DNA of 28,473 nt from Clostridium sp. CAG:524 (GTDB lineage: Bacteria; Bacillota_I; Bacilli_A; RF39; UBA660). The translations under genes and the position numbers were made by a program. Within the stretch, counting starts at the first letter, position 1. Each line of letters opens with the position of its first letter. A model generated the notes under the pieces. The model worked only from the letters and a program-made list of their open reading frames with translations. It searched no databases and had not been told where the DNA came from. The stretch is from the NCBI GenBank assembly GCA_000434555.1, contig FR880090.1, positions 1-28,473 on the forward strand, given 5' to 3'. Shown here one piece after another: positions 15,505 through 24,194 of this stretch.

Positions 15505-15819
15505 ATGAAAATAAGAAGTTTATTTCAAAAAACAATATGTTCATTAAGTACTATTGTCAATATGTGTGAAGATAAAGGTATTAAGGAAGAAGCTCAAAAA
15601 TATTTAGTTGATTTAATTGAACAGTATTACCAGCATGTAAATTATGAAAATATTTATAAATTACATTTTAAATATAGCACTGACGATATAAGTGATTTTA
15701 TGTACGAATGTATAGATTATCAAAAAGTAGATTTGATGTGGATAGCTGAAGATATGTTTTATGGATTTGCAGAACTTATGGATACAATATTAGAAGAAAG
15801 AGAAAATAAGAAGAAATAG
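15505..15819 (+). CDS. hypothetical protein, 104 aa
   Basis: Not recognised. A small, acidic, probably all-helical cytoplasmic protein with two Cys in the first 21 residues and aromatic-rich helices (LIEQYYQHVNYENIYKLHF, MWIAEDMFYGFAELMD). No signal peptide or membrane segment. It occupies the place just before ffh where many Firmicutes have ylxM, but it lacks the helix-turn-helix of YlxM, so I do not call it that. Start ATG 15505 has only a weak AAGTGA ribosome site; Met at 15562 is an alternative. It is separated from the small RNA by a strong terminator and from ffh by another terminator, so it is a single-gene unit with no clear promoter seen. Confidence 0.65.
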   Translation: MKIRSLFQKTICSLSTIVNMCEDKGIKEEAQKYLVDLIEQYYQHVNYENIYKLHFKYSTDDISDFMYECIDYQKVDLMWIAEDMFYGFAELMDTILEERENKKK

Positions 15820-15840
15820 TGTGCTTAAATGCACATTTTT
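15820..15840 (+). terminator. terminator upstream of ffh
   Basis: TGTGC (15820-15824), loop TTAAAT, GCACA (15831-15835), five T. Starts directly after the stop codon of the 104-aa gene. Confidence 0.8.
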
Positions 15841-15841
15841 C

Positions 15842-15870
15842 TTTATAAAGATTACAATGTTTGTTATAAT
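15842..15870 (+). promoter_or_regulatory. promoter of ffh
   Basis: TTTATA (15842-15847), 17 nt, TATAAT (15865-15870) with extended TGT at 15862-15864. The -35 is poor; the perfect -10 with TG is the main signal. Confidence 0.6.
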
Positions 15871-15895
15871 ATTTATACAGGAAGGATAGATTTAT

Positions 15896-17191
15896 ATGTT
15901 TGAAAACTTAAGTGAAAGATTACAAAAAGTAGTAAGTAATATTAAATCAAAAGGTGTAATAAATGAAGATAATATAAGTGAGATTACTCGTGAGATTAGA
16001 CTTTGTTTATTAGAAGCAGATGTTAATGTTAAAATAGTACGTGAATTTATAGATAGTGTTAAAGAAAAGGCTCTTGGTGAAGAAGTAAGAAAAAGTATTA
16101 AGCCAGGAGATATGTTTGTTAAGATTCTTAAAGATGAACTTGTTTCTTTACTTGGAGGAGATAGTGCGCCTCTTGTTGTTAATAAAAATCCTACAATATG
16201 TATGGTAGTTGGACTTCAAGGTGGTGGTAAAACTACTACTATCGGTAAAATAGGAAATATGGTACGTAAGAAACATCATAAAAAGCCAATGTTTATTGCA
16301 TGTGATGTTTATAGACCTGCCGCTATTGACCAACTTAAAGATATAGGAAAACAACTTAATATTGAAGTATATGAAGAAGGAAAAGGTAATCCTGTTGAAA
16401 TATCTAAACGTGGTATTGAATACGCTAAAAGTAAAGGATATGATTATATTTTAATAGATACAGCAGGACGTTTACAAATAGATGAAGCTCTTATGGATGA
16501 ACTTGTTAATATAGAAAGTGAAGTACATCCAGATGAAGAATTACTTGTAATAGATGCGATGATGGGACAAGATGCGATTAATGTAATAACTGGATTTAAT
16601 GATAAACTTAAGCTAACTGGATGTGTTCTTACTAAAATGGATGGAGATACTAAAGGCGGAGTTGCTTTATCATTAAGACATCTTACTAATATACCAATTA
16701 AGTTAATAGGAGACTCTGAAAAACTTGATGGAATAAGTGAATTTTACCCTGAAAGAATCGCAGATAGAATACTTGGTATGGGAGACCTACTTTCTATAAT
16801 CGAAAGAACAGAAGAAGCACTTGATCAAGACGAAATAATGAGTACTGCTAAAAGAATGCAAAAAGGTAAATTTGATTTAGAAGATTTTTTAAATACAACT
16901 AAACAAATAAAGAAATTAGGTCCACTTGAAAACTTACTTAAATTATTACCAGGTGCATCTAAAATGGGACTTAATAATGTTAATATAGACCCTAAAATAA
17001 TGGCTAGAACAGAAGCAATAGTTTTATCAATGACAGTTGAAGAAAGACGCAATCCTGATATAATTAAAGCAAGTAGAAAAGTTAGAATTGCTAAAGGATG
17101 TGGACAAAAAGTAGAAGATGTTAATCGTCTTTTGAATCAATTTGAAGAAATGAAAAAGATGATGAAACAAATGAAAAATATGAAATTTTAG
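15896..17191 (+). CDS. ffh: signal recognition particle GTPase Ffh
   Basis: SRP54 homologue that binds SRP RNA and nascent signal sequences and docks with FtsY to deliver membrane proteins. It is 431 aa with the standard N-G-M order. The four-helix N domain is about 1-85. The G domain has P-loop GLQGGGKT at 106-113 (Gly where Ser or Ala is usual), DTAGR at 188-192 and TKMD at 246-249. The Met-rich M domain (about 300-431) includes the RNA-binding SMT..ER..P..I..SR..RIA.G.G segment and ends in a run of Met/Lys. Ribosome site AGGAAGGA precedes ATG 15896. It is monocistronic here, between two terminators, rather than downstream of ylxM. Confidence 0.97.
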   Translation: MFENLSERLQKVVSNIKSKGVINEDNISEITREIRLCLLEADVNVKIVREFIDSVKEKALGEEVRKSIKPGDMFVKILKDELVSLLGGDSAPLVVNKNPTICMVVGLQGGGKTTTIGKIGNMVRKKHHKKPMFIACDVYRPAAIDQLKDIGKQLNIEVYEEGKGNPVEISKRGIEYAKSKGYDYILIDTAGRLQIDEALMDELVNIESEVHPDEELLVIDAMMGQDAINVITGFNDKLKLTGCVLTKMDGDTKGGVALSLRHLTNIPIKLIGDSEKLDGISEFYPERIADRILGMGDLLSIIERTEEALDQDEIMSTAKRMQKGKFDLEDFLNTTKQIKKLGPLENLLKLLPGASKMGLNNVNIDPKIMARTEAIVLSMTVEERRNPDIIKASRKVRIAKGCGQKVEDVNRLLNQFEEMKKMMKQMKNMKF

Positions 17192-17213
17192 AATAGGAAA
17201 CTATTCTTTTTTT
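17191..17213 (+). terminator. terminator after ffh
   Basis: GAATAG (17191-17196), GAAA tetraloop, CTATTC (17201-17206), seven T. Overlaps the last base of the ffh stop codon. Confidence 0.88.
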
Positions 17214-17223
17214 CTTTTATATA

Positions 17224-17232
17224 TGTTATACT
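17224..17232 (+). promoter_or_regulatory. putative extended -10 promoter of the VWA cluster
   Basis: TGTTATACT, the same extended -10 pattern found before ffh and the large prepilin gene; -35 not convincing. Lies 11 nt after the terminator T-run. Confidence 0.45.
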
Positions 17233-17258
17233 AATTATGAAAATAAGGTGTGTAAAAT

Positions 17259-18848
17259 ATGGATGATATGAATAAGAAAACAAATAAAGCTGGAAAAGTA
17301 TTAGTAATAGTTTTTATGATTATAATGATATTTATTTTAAAAATATTAATTAATAATGATACATTCTCATCAAGAAACTTTAATATTTTATCAAATAGTG
17401 ATAATAAAGATTATATGGATGAACTTATTAAATATGGTAAAAAGAAAGGTATGAATATTAAAGTTACTTATGCTGATGATTTAGAAGCAATAGATCTAAT
17501 TGAAGATACTAATGATTTTGATGCAGTATGGATGAGTAATTCAATATGGTTATATATGCTTGAAAATGCTAAAGTAACTAATTCTAAATCAATATATATT
17601 AATCCTATTGTAATGGGAGTTAAAAAGAGTAAAGCAAGCAATTTAAATCTTATAAGAGATGATTTAAAAAATAGTGATATTATTAACGCAATAGGAGACA
17701 AAAAACTTAGCTATGTAATGTCATCAGTTACTAAAACAAATACAGGTCTTACATCATATTTAGGATTCTTAAATGCTCTTAGTGGTAGTCCTGAAATACT
17801 TAAAAGTGAAATGTTAGATAACAAAGAACTTGTAACTAATTTAAAATCATTATTTAGTGGTGTAGAAAGAGTTAGTGGTAGTGATACATTCTTAGAAGAT
17901 ATGTTTCTTAACAGTAATAAATATGAAGCTGTTATCGCAAGTGAATCATCATTGATTAGAATAAATACTGAGCTTGAAAGACAAAATAAAGAAACATTAT
18001 ATTTGTTATATCCAACTGATGGAGTGGCTATTAATGATTCACCTTTTGCATATGTTGATAGAAAACAAAATAAGATTGATAAATTCTTAGTATTACAAGA
18101 GTTCTTACTTTCAAAAGAATCTCAAAAAGAAATGGAAAATTTAGGTAAAAGAACATGGTATGGTGGAGTTAACAGTAACGCTAATAAAAATGTATTTAAA
18201 AGTGAGTGGGGAATTAATACAAATAAATATCTAATACCACTTAAATATCCAAGTAAAAAAGTTATGAATGAAGCAATTGCATTATATATTGATGAACTTA
18301 GAAAACCATCAGCAACAGTATTCTGTTTAGACTATTCAGGAAGTATGTATGGAGAAGGTAAAACTGAATTATATAATGCAATGAGTTATATATTAGATAC
18401 AGAACAATCTTCTAATGATTTAATACAATTTTCTAAAAACGATAATATATATGTAATGCCATTTGATAGTGCTACTCGTAAAGTATGGAAGACATTTAAT
18501 GGTAATATAACAAAAGATTTAATTACAAATATAAATAATGAAATGCCTAATGGTGGAACTAATATATATCAATGTGTATATGATGGATTTAAGATATTAC
18601 AAAATACTGATAATAGTTTTAATAAAACAATTATTCTAATGACAGATGGTAATTCAGTTTCAGCAAACTATACTGAACTATCTAGCTATTATATAAATAA
18701 TAATCTTGATATCCCAGTATATAGTATAATGTTTGGTAGTGCAGTACGTGAACAACTTGATAAACTTGCTAATCTTACAAATGCTAAAGTATTTGATGGA
18801 AAAACTAATCTAAAAAGTGCATTTAAAGAAGTAAGGAGCTATAATTAA
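17259..18848 (+). CDS. membrane-anchored solute-binding-like/VWA fusion protein
   Basis: A 529-aa protein with a short basic N-terminus, one membrane helix (about 13-32, KVLVIVFMIIMIFILKILI) and a large domain predicted to be outside the cell. Residues about 40-340 resemble a type 2 periplasmic binding protein (hinge-like strands such as FDAVWMSNSIWLY and the late FLLSKESQKEMENLGKRTWYGG segment typical of substrate-binding proteins). Residues about 350-525 form a von Willebrand A domain with a complete metal site: Asp358-x-Ser360-x-Ser362, Thr434 and Asp463 (TDG). There is no lipobox Cys. Ribosome site AAGGTG (17245-17250). It is first in a tight three-gene operon with an XpaC-like protein and another binding-like protein. 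No transporter is adjacent, so ligand sensing or protein-complex assembly at the membrane is more likely than uptake. Function inferred only. Confidence 0.85.
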   Translation: MDDMNKKTNKAGKVLVIVFMIIMIFILKILINNDTFSSRNFNILSNSDNKDYMDELIKYGKKKGMNIKVTYADDLEAIDLIEDTNDFDAVWMSNSIWLYMLENAKVTNSKSIYINPIVMGVKKSKASNLNLIRDDLKNSDIINAIGDKKLSYVMSSVTKTNTGLTSYLGFLNALSGSPEILKSEMLDNKELVTNLKSLFSGVERVSGSDTFLEDMFLNSNKYEAVIASESSLIRINTELERQNKETLYLLYPTDGVAINDSPFAYVDRKQNKIDKFLVLQEFLLSKESQKEMENLGKRTWYGGVNSNANKNVFKSEWGINTNKYLIPLKYPSKKVMNEAIALYIDELRKPSATVFCLDYSGSMYGEGKTELYNAMSYILDTEQSSNDLIQFSKNDNIYVMPFDSATRKVWKTFNGNITKDLITNINNEMPNGGTNIYQCVYDGFKILQNTDNSFNKTIILMTDGNSVSANYTELSSYYINNNLDIPVYSIMFGSAVREQLDKLANLTNAKVFDGKTNLKSAFKEVRSYN

Positions 18849-18849
18849 T

Positions 18850-19441
<592 letters not shown>

Positions 19442-19449
<8 letters not shown>

Positions 19450-20593
19450 TGATACTGAAAAAACAAAATTAAATTTTAAGGAAGGTACTTTATCAAAAAT
19501 AATAGGTGCTGTTATATTAATAGCTATTATTGTAGTTGCAATAGTTATTAAAAATGGTAAGAGTTTTACTACTATTAATGTTTATGGCGCAGTTGGAGGA
19601 GGTAAAGAAGACTTACTAGCTGATGAAGAAATAAATAAGATATTTGCTCGTAAATATGGATTTAAATTTGTTCAAGATTCATGGAGTAATGGTAAAACAA
19701 TAGTATCACCTTTACTTAGAGAAGATAATTCTCATTACGATTTAGCTTTCTTTAGTGATCAAAGATATTATGATTATTTTAAAACAAGTCCTACTGGTAA
19801 TGAGGCTCCAAGAGATAGAGTTATTGATGGAGATTTAGTATTAAATACACCTATTGTTATATATAGTTGGGATACAGTAGTAGATGCTTTAATAAAAGAA
19901 AATATAGTTACTGTTCGTGATAATGTTTATTATATTACAGATATGAATAAATTAATAAATTATATTCTTGAAGGTAAAAAATGGAGTGATATAGGACTTG
20001 ATTCTATATATGGAAGTATTAATATAGGTTCAACAGACCCAGTTACTTCTTCACCAGGAGCAACATATTATGGACTTTTACTTTCAATTATGGCAGGAGG
20101 AGATGTTAATCAAGTAAGTATTACTGATGCATTACCTAAATTACGTGAATTCTATTTAAAGAGTGGATATATGAATAACACACCAGCTGATTTATTCTCA
20201 ATGTTCTTAAAAACAGGTATGGGAGCTAAACCTATGATAGTTGATTATGAAAAATCAGTTATAGATTTTGCTAATGCTAATCCTGAAGGATGGAGTCAAG
20301 TAAAAGATAAAATTAGAATACTATATCCAACACCAACAATATGGAATAGCCACTGTATCGCAGCATTTAATGATAATGGTAAAAAATTATTAGATGCATT
20401 TGATGATAAAGAAATCGCTCAAAGAAGTTGGGAAAGATATGGATTTAGAGTTGGTACTACTGGTGGAAAATATGATGTAAGTAAAATAAGTGGTACTATA
20501 AAAGGAATTCCACAAGAAATAACAAGCGTAACATCAGGACTTAGAATGGATGTATATAACCAAGTTATAGATTATTTAAAAACTAACCAATAA
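19442..20593 (+). CDS. membrane-anchored substrate-binding-like protein
   Basis: A 383-aa protein with a short cytoplasmic N-terminus, a single membrane helix (about 18-36) and an extracellular type 2 solute-binding-like fold. Visible cues are a first strand (TTINVYGAVGGGKEDLLADEEINKIF), DLAFFSDQRYYDYF, a central crossover VIYSWDTVVDAL, a TSSPGATYYGLLLSIMAGG segment similar to SBP active clefts, and a late helical DAFDDKEIAQRSWERYGFRVG. It has no lipobox, unlike ordinary Gram-positive binding proteins. I chose ATG 19442, which has AAGGAAG (19427-19433) 8 nt upstream; an in-frame upstream ATG at 19412 has no site. Ends the VWA cluster, with a terminator after it. Probably works with the VWA fusion protein; ligand unknown. 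Confidence 0.8.
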
Positions 20594-20600
20594 AGTTTAT

Positions 20601-20636
20601 AAAAGGTATTATTTTTGAATAATATCTTTTATTTTG
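20601..20636 (+). terminator. terminator of the VWA/XpaC cluster
   Basis: AAAAGGTATTAT (20601-20612), six-nt loop, ATAATATCTTTT (20619-20630), then ATTTTG. Twelve pairs with one G-U. Confidence 0.85.
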
Positions 20637-20697
20637 TCATGAAAATTAAATTTTAATGCATATAATAAACTAATATTAAATTTTTTGTAATAAAACG

Positions 20698-20725
20698 TTG
20701 ACAAAAATTTTTATTATGTTAATAT
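20698..20725 (+). promoter_or_regulatory. promoter of the pilus operon
   Basis: Consensus TTGACA (20698-20703), 16-nt spacer, TAATAT (20720-20725) preceded by TGT (extended -10). It is the only full-consensus -35 in the window. Confidence 0.75.
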
Positions 20726-20726
20726 A

Positions 20727-20768
20727 TAGAACTACAAAAGAAGAATATTTACTATTTTTCTGGTTCTA
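20727..20768 (+). promoter_or_regulatory. long stem-loop in the leader of the pilus operon
   Basis: Outer stem TAGAAC (20727-20732) with GTTCTA (20763-20768). Inner stem AGAAGAATA (20739-20747) with TATTTTTCT (20753-20761), one G-U. Loop of 5 nt. It spans nearly the whole untranslated leader and ends 9 nt before the AGGTG ribosome site, without a T-run, so it is not a terminator. It could stabilise the mRNA or be a regulator target. Confidence 0.6.
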
Positions 20769-20785
20769 TGTATGATAGGTGGGTT

Positions 20786-21250
20786 ATGGAACAAAAAGAT
20801 TTAAAAAAAATAAAACGTAAAGAATTATTAGAGCTTATGTTAGAACAAGCAAAAAGAATTCAAGAATTAGAACTTGAAATAAAAGATCTTAAAAGTGAAC
20901 TTGATTCTAAAAAGATAAAGATTAAAGAATCTGGTTCAATTGCTGAAGCCGCTTTAAAATTAAATAACATATTTGAAGATGCTGAAAATGCAGTAAATCA
21001 ATACTATGAAAACTTTAAAGATAATTGTAAAAAGATAGAAACTTCTATCAAAAAAGAAGCAACACTTGAAAAAAATAGAATAGTGAAAGAAACACTTGAA
21101 AAGTGTAAAAAGAAAGAATTAGACTTTGAAAATAAACTTAAAAAGAAAGAAGAAGAAATTTCAAAAGTAAAAGCAAATTCTAAAGTAAAAGAGGCTAAAA
21201 AAACAGTAAGTTCTAAAAATAAATCATCTAAAAGTAAAAGGAAAAAATAA
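20786..21250 (+). CDS. coiled-coil protein conserved in pilus/signal-peptidase loci
   Basis: A 154-aa, highly charged, almost entirely helical cytoplasmic protein. A heptad-rich N-terminal half (KRKELLELMLEQAKRIQELE) is followed by SGSIAEAALKLNNIFEDAE (about 50-68), a motif I associate with a family of coiled-coil proteins just upstream of signal peptidase or sortase genes in Clostridia, and a basic Lys/Ser-rich tail (about 125-154). Some databases label such proteins DNA repair, which I consider unsupported. ATG 20786 is preferred because AGGTG (20777-20781) precedes it; in-frame ATG 20768 has no ribosome site and lies in the leader hairpin. Its TAA overlaps the signal peptidase ATG by one base. 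Possible role: membrane-proximal scaffold for pilus assembly (inference). Confidence 0.75.
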   Translation: MEQKDLKKIKRKELLELMLEQAKRIQELELEIKDLKSELDSKKIKIKESGSIAEAALKLNNIFEDAENAVNQYYENFKDNCKKIETSIKKEATLEKNRIVKETLEKCKKKELDFENKLKKKEEEISKVKANSKVKEAKKTVSSKNKSSKSKRKK

Positions 21251-21867
21251 TGAATAAGTTAAAAAATATATTTCATAAAAAGAAAGAAATTAAAAAAATT
21301 ACTTATGAAGATATAACAATTGATAACTTAAAAGCAGAAATACATAGAGTAAAATATAAAAATAGTTTTTCAAGATTACTTAGAAGTACAGTATATGTAT
21401 TAATAATTATAGTAGCTATTTCATCTATATGTGCGACATTATTCATGCCAGTAATAGAAATAACTGATTCAAGTATGAAACCATTACTTAATGATGGCGA
21501 TATAGTACTTACAGTTAAAGATAATAAATTTAAAACTGGTGATATAGTTGCTTTCTATCATGGAAATAAAATACTTATTAAAAGAGTAATTGGAGTAGAA
21601 AGTGATTTTGTTAATATAGATAAAGATGGTATTGTGTATGTTAATGGAAAAGAATTAAAAGAAAATTATGTTAAAGAATTAAAAAAGGGTGATAGTGATA
21701 TTAAATATCCAGTGCAAGTAAGTGATGGTAGTATATTTGTATTAAGTGATGAAAGAGATGTATTAACAGACTCAAGAACTCTTAATGTAGGTCAAATTAA
21801 AACTAACGATATAATTGGTAAAGTTATTTTTAAAGTATGGCCATTAAAAGAAATTAAAAAAATATAA
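21250..21867 (+). CDS. lepB: signal peptidase I (pilus-locus type)
   Basis: Type I signal peptidase, 205 aa, which would cleave the signal peptides of exported pilins. An unusually long cytoplasmic basic N-terminus (about 1-45) precedes one membrane helix (about 46-66). Catalytic Ser75 is in DSSMKPLL and the general-base Lys111 is in LIKRVIGV. The C-terminal conserved box appears as SDERDVLTDSR, a variant of GDNR...SRDSR. The Lys places it in the bacterial rather than the SipW (His) type. Such dedicated signal peptidases are common in Gram-positive pilus operons. Start by TAATG overlap with the coiled-coil gene. Confidence 0.92.
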   Translation: MNKLKNIFHKKKEIKKITYEDITIDNLKAEIHRVKYKNSFSRLLRSTVYVLIIIVAISSICATLFMPVIEITDSSMKPLLNDGDIVLTVKDNKFKTGDIVAFYHGNKILIKRVIGVESDFVNIDKDGIVYVNGKELKENYVKELKKGDSDIKYPVQVSDGSIFVLSDERDVLTDSRTLNVGQIKTNDIIGKVIFKVWPLKEIKKI

Positions 21868-21896
21868 TATTATTTTTCTTATATGGGGGACATGGT

Positions 21897-24164
21897 ATGA
21901 AAAAGATAAATAAAATATTTGCATTATTATTTGCTCTTTTAATGTTTATTAATCCAATAATAAATGTTTTTGCAGAGACAAATGGTAATAATCAAAGGCA
22001 AATTACTAAAAAAGGTGGAAGTAATATTAATGAAGCAGATGGTGTAAGTGTTAGTAAGAATATTTATCCATCAGAATTAGAAAATTATTTTGACATTATT
22101 TTAACCGTTCAAACAAAAAATAGAGCAGTAGACCCTGATTTAGCAGTAGTAATAGTTATGGATATTTCAAACACAATGACTTATAAGTTTACTGGAAATC
22201 CAGATTCTACATCTAGGTTAACAGCGGCAAAAAATGCTAGTAATAATTTCATTGATAAATTTGCTGAACATTCTCAAGATAGTAGTATTGATAGAAAGCT
22301 AGGTTTTGTTGCATTTAATACAGATTCATATGAAATATTTGGCTTACAAGATTGTAATGAAAGTAATAAAGATGACTTAAAGAATAAAATTACAAATGGA
22401 ATAGACAAAAATATTGTAGATCAAAATCATAAAAAAAGATTCACTAATATTGAATCAGGCCTTAAAAGAGCTAAAGATATGTTGGATAAATCATCAGCTA
22501 GTAAAAAGTATATATTATTTTTGTCAGATGGATTTCCAACAACATATATTGAAAATGGATATGTAGGATATGATACTTATGATTCCACTGGAGCAAGATT
22601 TAAGGATAGAGTATTAAATAAACCTTGTTCAGTTGGAACTAGTTATAGTGATGAAGCAGCAATAAGAGCAAGAAGAATGGCTACTACCATTAAAGAAAGT
22701 GGTATTGGAATATATTCAGTTGGAGTAGATGTTGGAGGACAAACTATTCAAAATTATATTGATCAAACAGCAGGGCAAAATTTTTCTGTTGTAGATAGGA
22801 CATCAAAAACTTATGAAATAGGAGACGCATCAAGCGCTGATGCTTATAAAAACTGGCTGAGAAATAAAATTGGTTCTGGTTATTATTATGGTGTTAATGA
22901 TCCTAATGCCATGACAGATGCCTTTGGATCAATATTTGAACAAATTATGATTTTATCTGAGGCTACTTGGGTAACTGAAGATCCTATGAATTCAAGCAAT
23001 CAACCAAAAAATATAGAATTTATTGGTATGTATGGAGAAAATAACGTTTTAAGTGATTCAGTTACTAAAATAAACAATTATCCAAATACAGCTTCATTTG
23101 ATACAACAAATGAAAAGATAAAATGGGATTTAAAAAATTCAACACCTGAAGTTAATGGTAATACATATACTTATAAATTAAAGTATAGAGTAAGAATTGA
23201 AAATGAATTAAGTAATTTTGTAGAAGGTACATCATATAAAACAAATGGTGTTACTACGTTAAATTATATAGTTAAAATAAATAATAGTTCAAGAACTGGT
23301 ACAATAGATTTTCCAAGACCAGAAGTTAAAGCATTTCTTGGTAAACTTGAGTTTGATAAATTAACTAATTATGGAAACAAGCCACTAGAAGGAAGTACAT
23401 TTGAGATATATCATTCAGATGATTGCCCTTGTTTAAAAGAAAGAAGACATATTGATAGTAAATTCAAAATGACAAGTGTGTCTAATTCAAATGGAAAAGT
23501 TATATTTGATAAAATACCTTCTGGTCATAAATATAAAATACATGAAGTATCTACTGATGATTATCATGATGTTAAAAATGACATATATGATGTCAATGTA
23601 AGTTATGGTGAAACAACATCTCCACTAAAAGATACTAAGTTTATTAATAATTATAAGACTAGAAATTTAACTATTATTAAAGTAGTTGAAGGAGTAAGTA
23701 CTAATAAAAAATTTAAATTTGAAATAGAAGCAACCTATAGGGGCAATAACCTTGATGGCACTTATGATGTTGTTAGAAAAAATGGCAATACTGAAGCAAC
23801 CGAAAAGATTACATTTAGTAATGGAAAAGCAACTATTGAATTAAAAGATAAAGAACAAATTACTATAAAAGATTTACCATATCGTATTTCATATAAAATT
23901 GGAGAAACAAATAATGATGGATTCATTGTTAAATATCAAATTAATGATGGAGCAATCAATATATATAATAGTAAGAATATAAAATCTTATACTTTAGATA
24001 AGGATAGTAAAATCAAATTTACTAATATATCAGGGTATGAGTTACCAGCTACAGGAAGTAGTGGTATGTTAATTTTATTAGTAATAGGTTCACTATTATT
24101 AGTTGTTCCTGTTATTTATATATCAGTTAATGTTTTAAATAAAAAACTGACTATGAAACATTAA
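21897..24164 (+). CDS. VWA-domain tip pilin/adhesin, LPATG-anchored
   Basis: A 755-aa surface protein, the probable pilus tip. Signal peptide about 1-26 (cleavage near VFA-ET). A von Willebrand A domain (about 80-360) has metal-site residues Asp89, Ser91, Thr93 (DISNT, Thr in place of the common Ser), Thr183 and Asp211 (SDG). It holds an inserted loop with one Cys (KPCSVG). A Cna-B/SpaA-like domain follows at about 481-580 (KLEFDKLTNYGNKPLEG..., E-box-like KIHEV), with CPCLKERRH as an unusual Cys pair. A second beta domain lies at about 585-700. The sorting signal is LPATG at 716-720, a hydrophobic helix, then a basic tail. The layout resembles RrgA/FimB-type tip adhesins. Ribosome site GGGGGA before ATG 21897. 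Host ligand unknown. Confidence 0.9.
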   Translation: MKKINKIFALLFALLMFINPIINVFAETNGNNQRQITKKGGSNINEADGVSVSKNIYPSELENYFDIILTVQTKNRAVDPDLAVVIVMDISNTMTYKFTGNPDSTSRLTAAKNASNNFIDKFAEHSQDSSIDRKLGFVAFNTDSYEIFGLQDCNESNKDDLKNKITNGIDKNIVDQNHKKRFTNIESGLKRAKDMLDKSSASKKYILFLSDGFPTTYIENGYVGYDTYDSTGARFKDRVLNKPCSVGTSYSDEAAIRARRMATTIKESGIGIYSVGVDVGGQTIQNYIDQTAGQNFSVVDRTSKTYEIGDASSADAYKNWLRNKIGSGYYYGVNDPNAMTDAFGSIFEQIMILSEATWVTEDPMNSSNQPKNIEFIGMYGENNVLSDSVTKINNYPNTASFDTTNEKIKWDLKNSTPEVNGNTYTYKLKYRVRIENELSNFVEGTSYKTNGVTTLNYIVKINNSSRTGTIDFPRPEVKAFLGKLEFDKLTNYGNKPLEGSTFEIYHSDDCPCLKERRHIDSKFKMTSVSNSNGKVIFDKIPSGHKYKIHEVSTDDYHDVKNDIYDVNVSYGETTSPLKDTKFINNYKTRNLTIIKVVEGVSTNKKFKFEIEATYRGNNLDGTYDVVRKNGNTEATEKITFSNGKATIELKDKEQITIKDLPYRISYKIGETNNDGFIVKYQINDGAINIYNSKNIKSYTLDKDSKIKFTNISGYELPATGSSGMLILLVIGSLLLVVPVIYISVNVLNKKLTMKH

Positions 24165-24194
24165 TGTTTATTTTGAAAGGAAAGGAAATAAAAA

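Noticed and set aside
15505..15819. 104-aa gene considered as YlxM
   Set aside because: Right place but no helix-turn-helix or YlxM-like DDYSL.EIAE pattern in the sequence.
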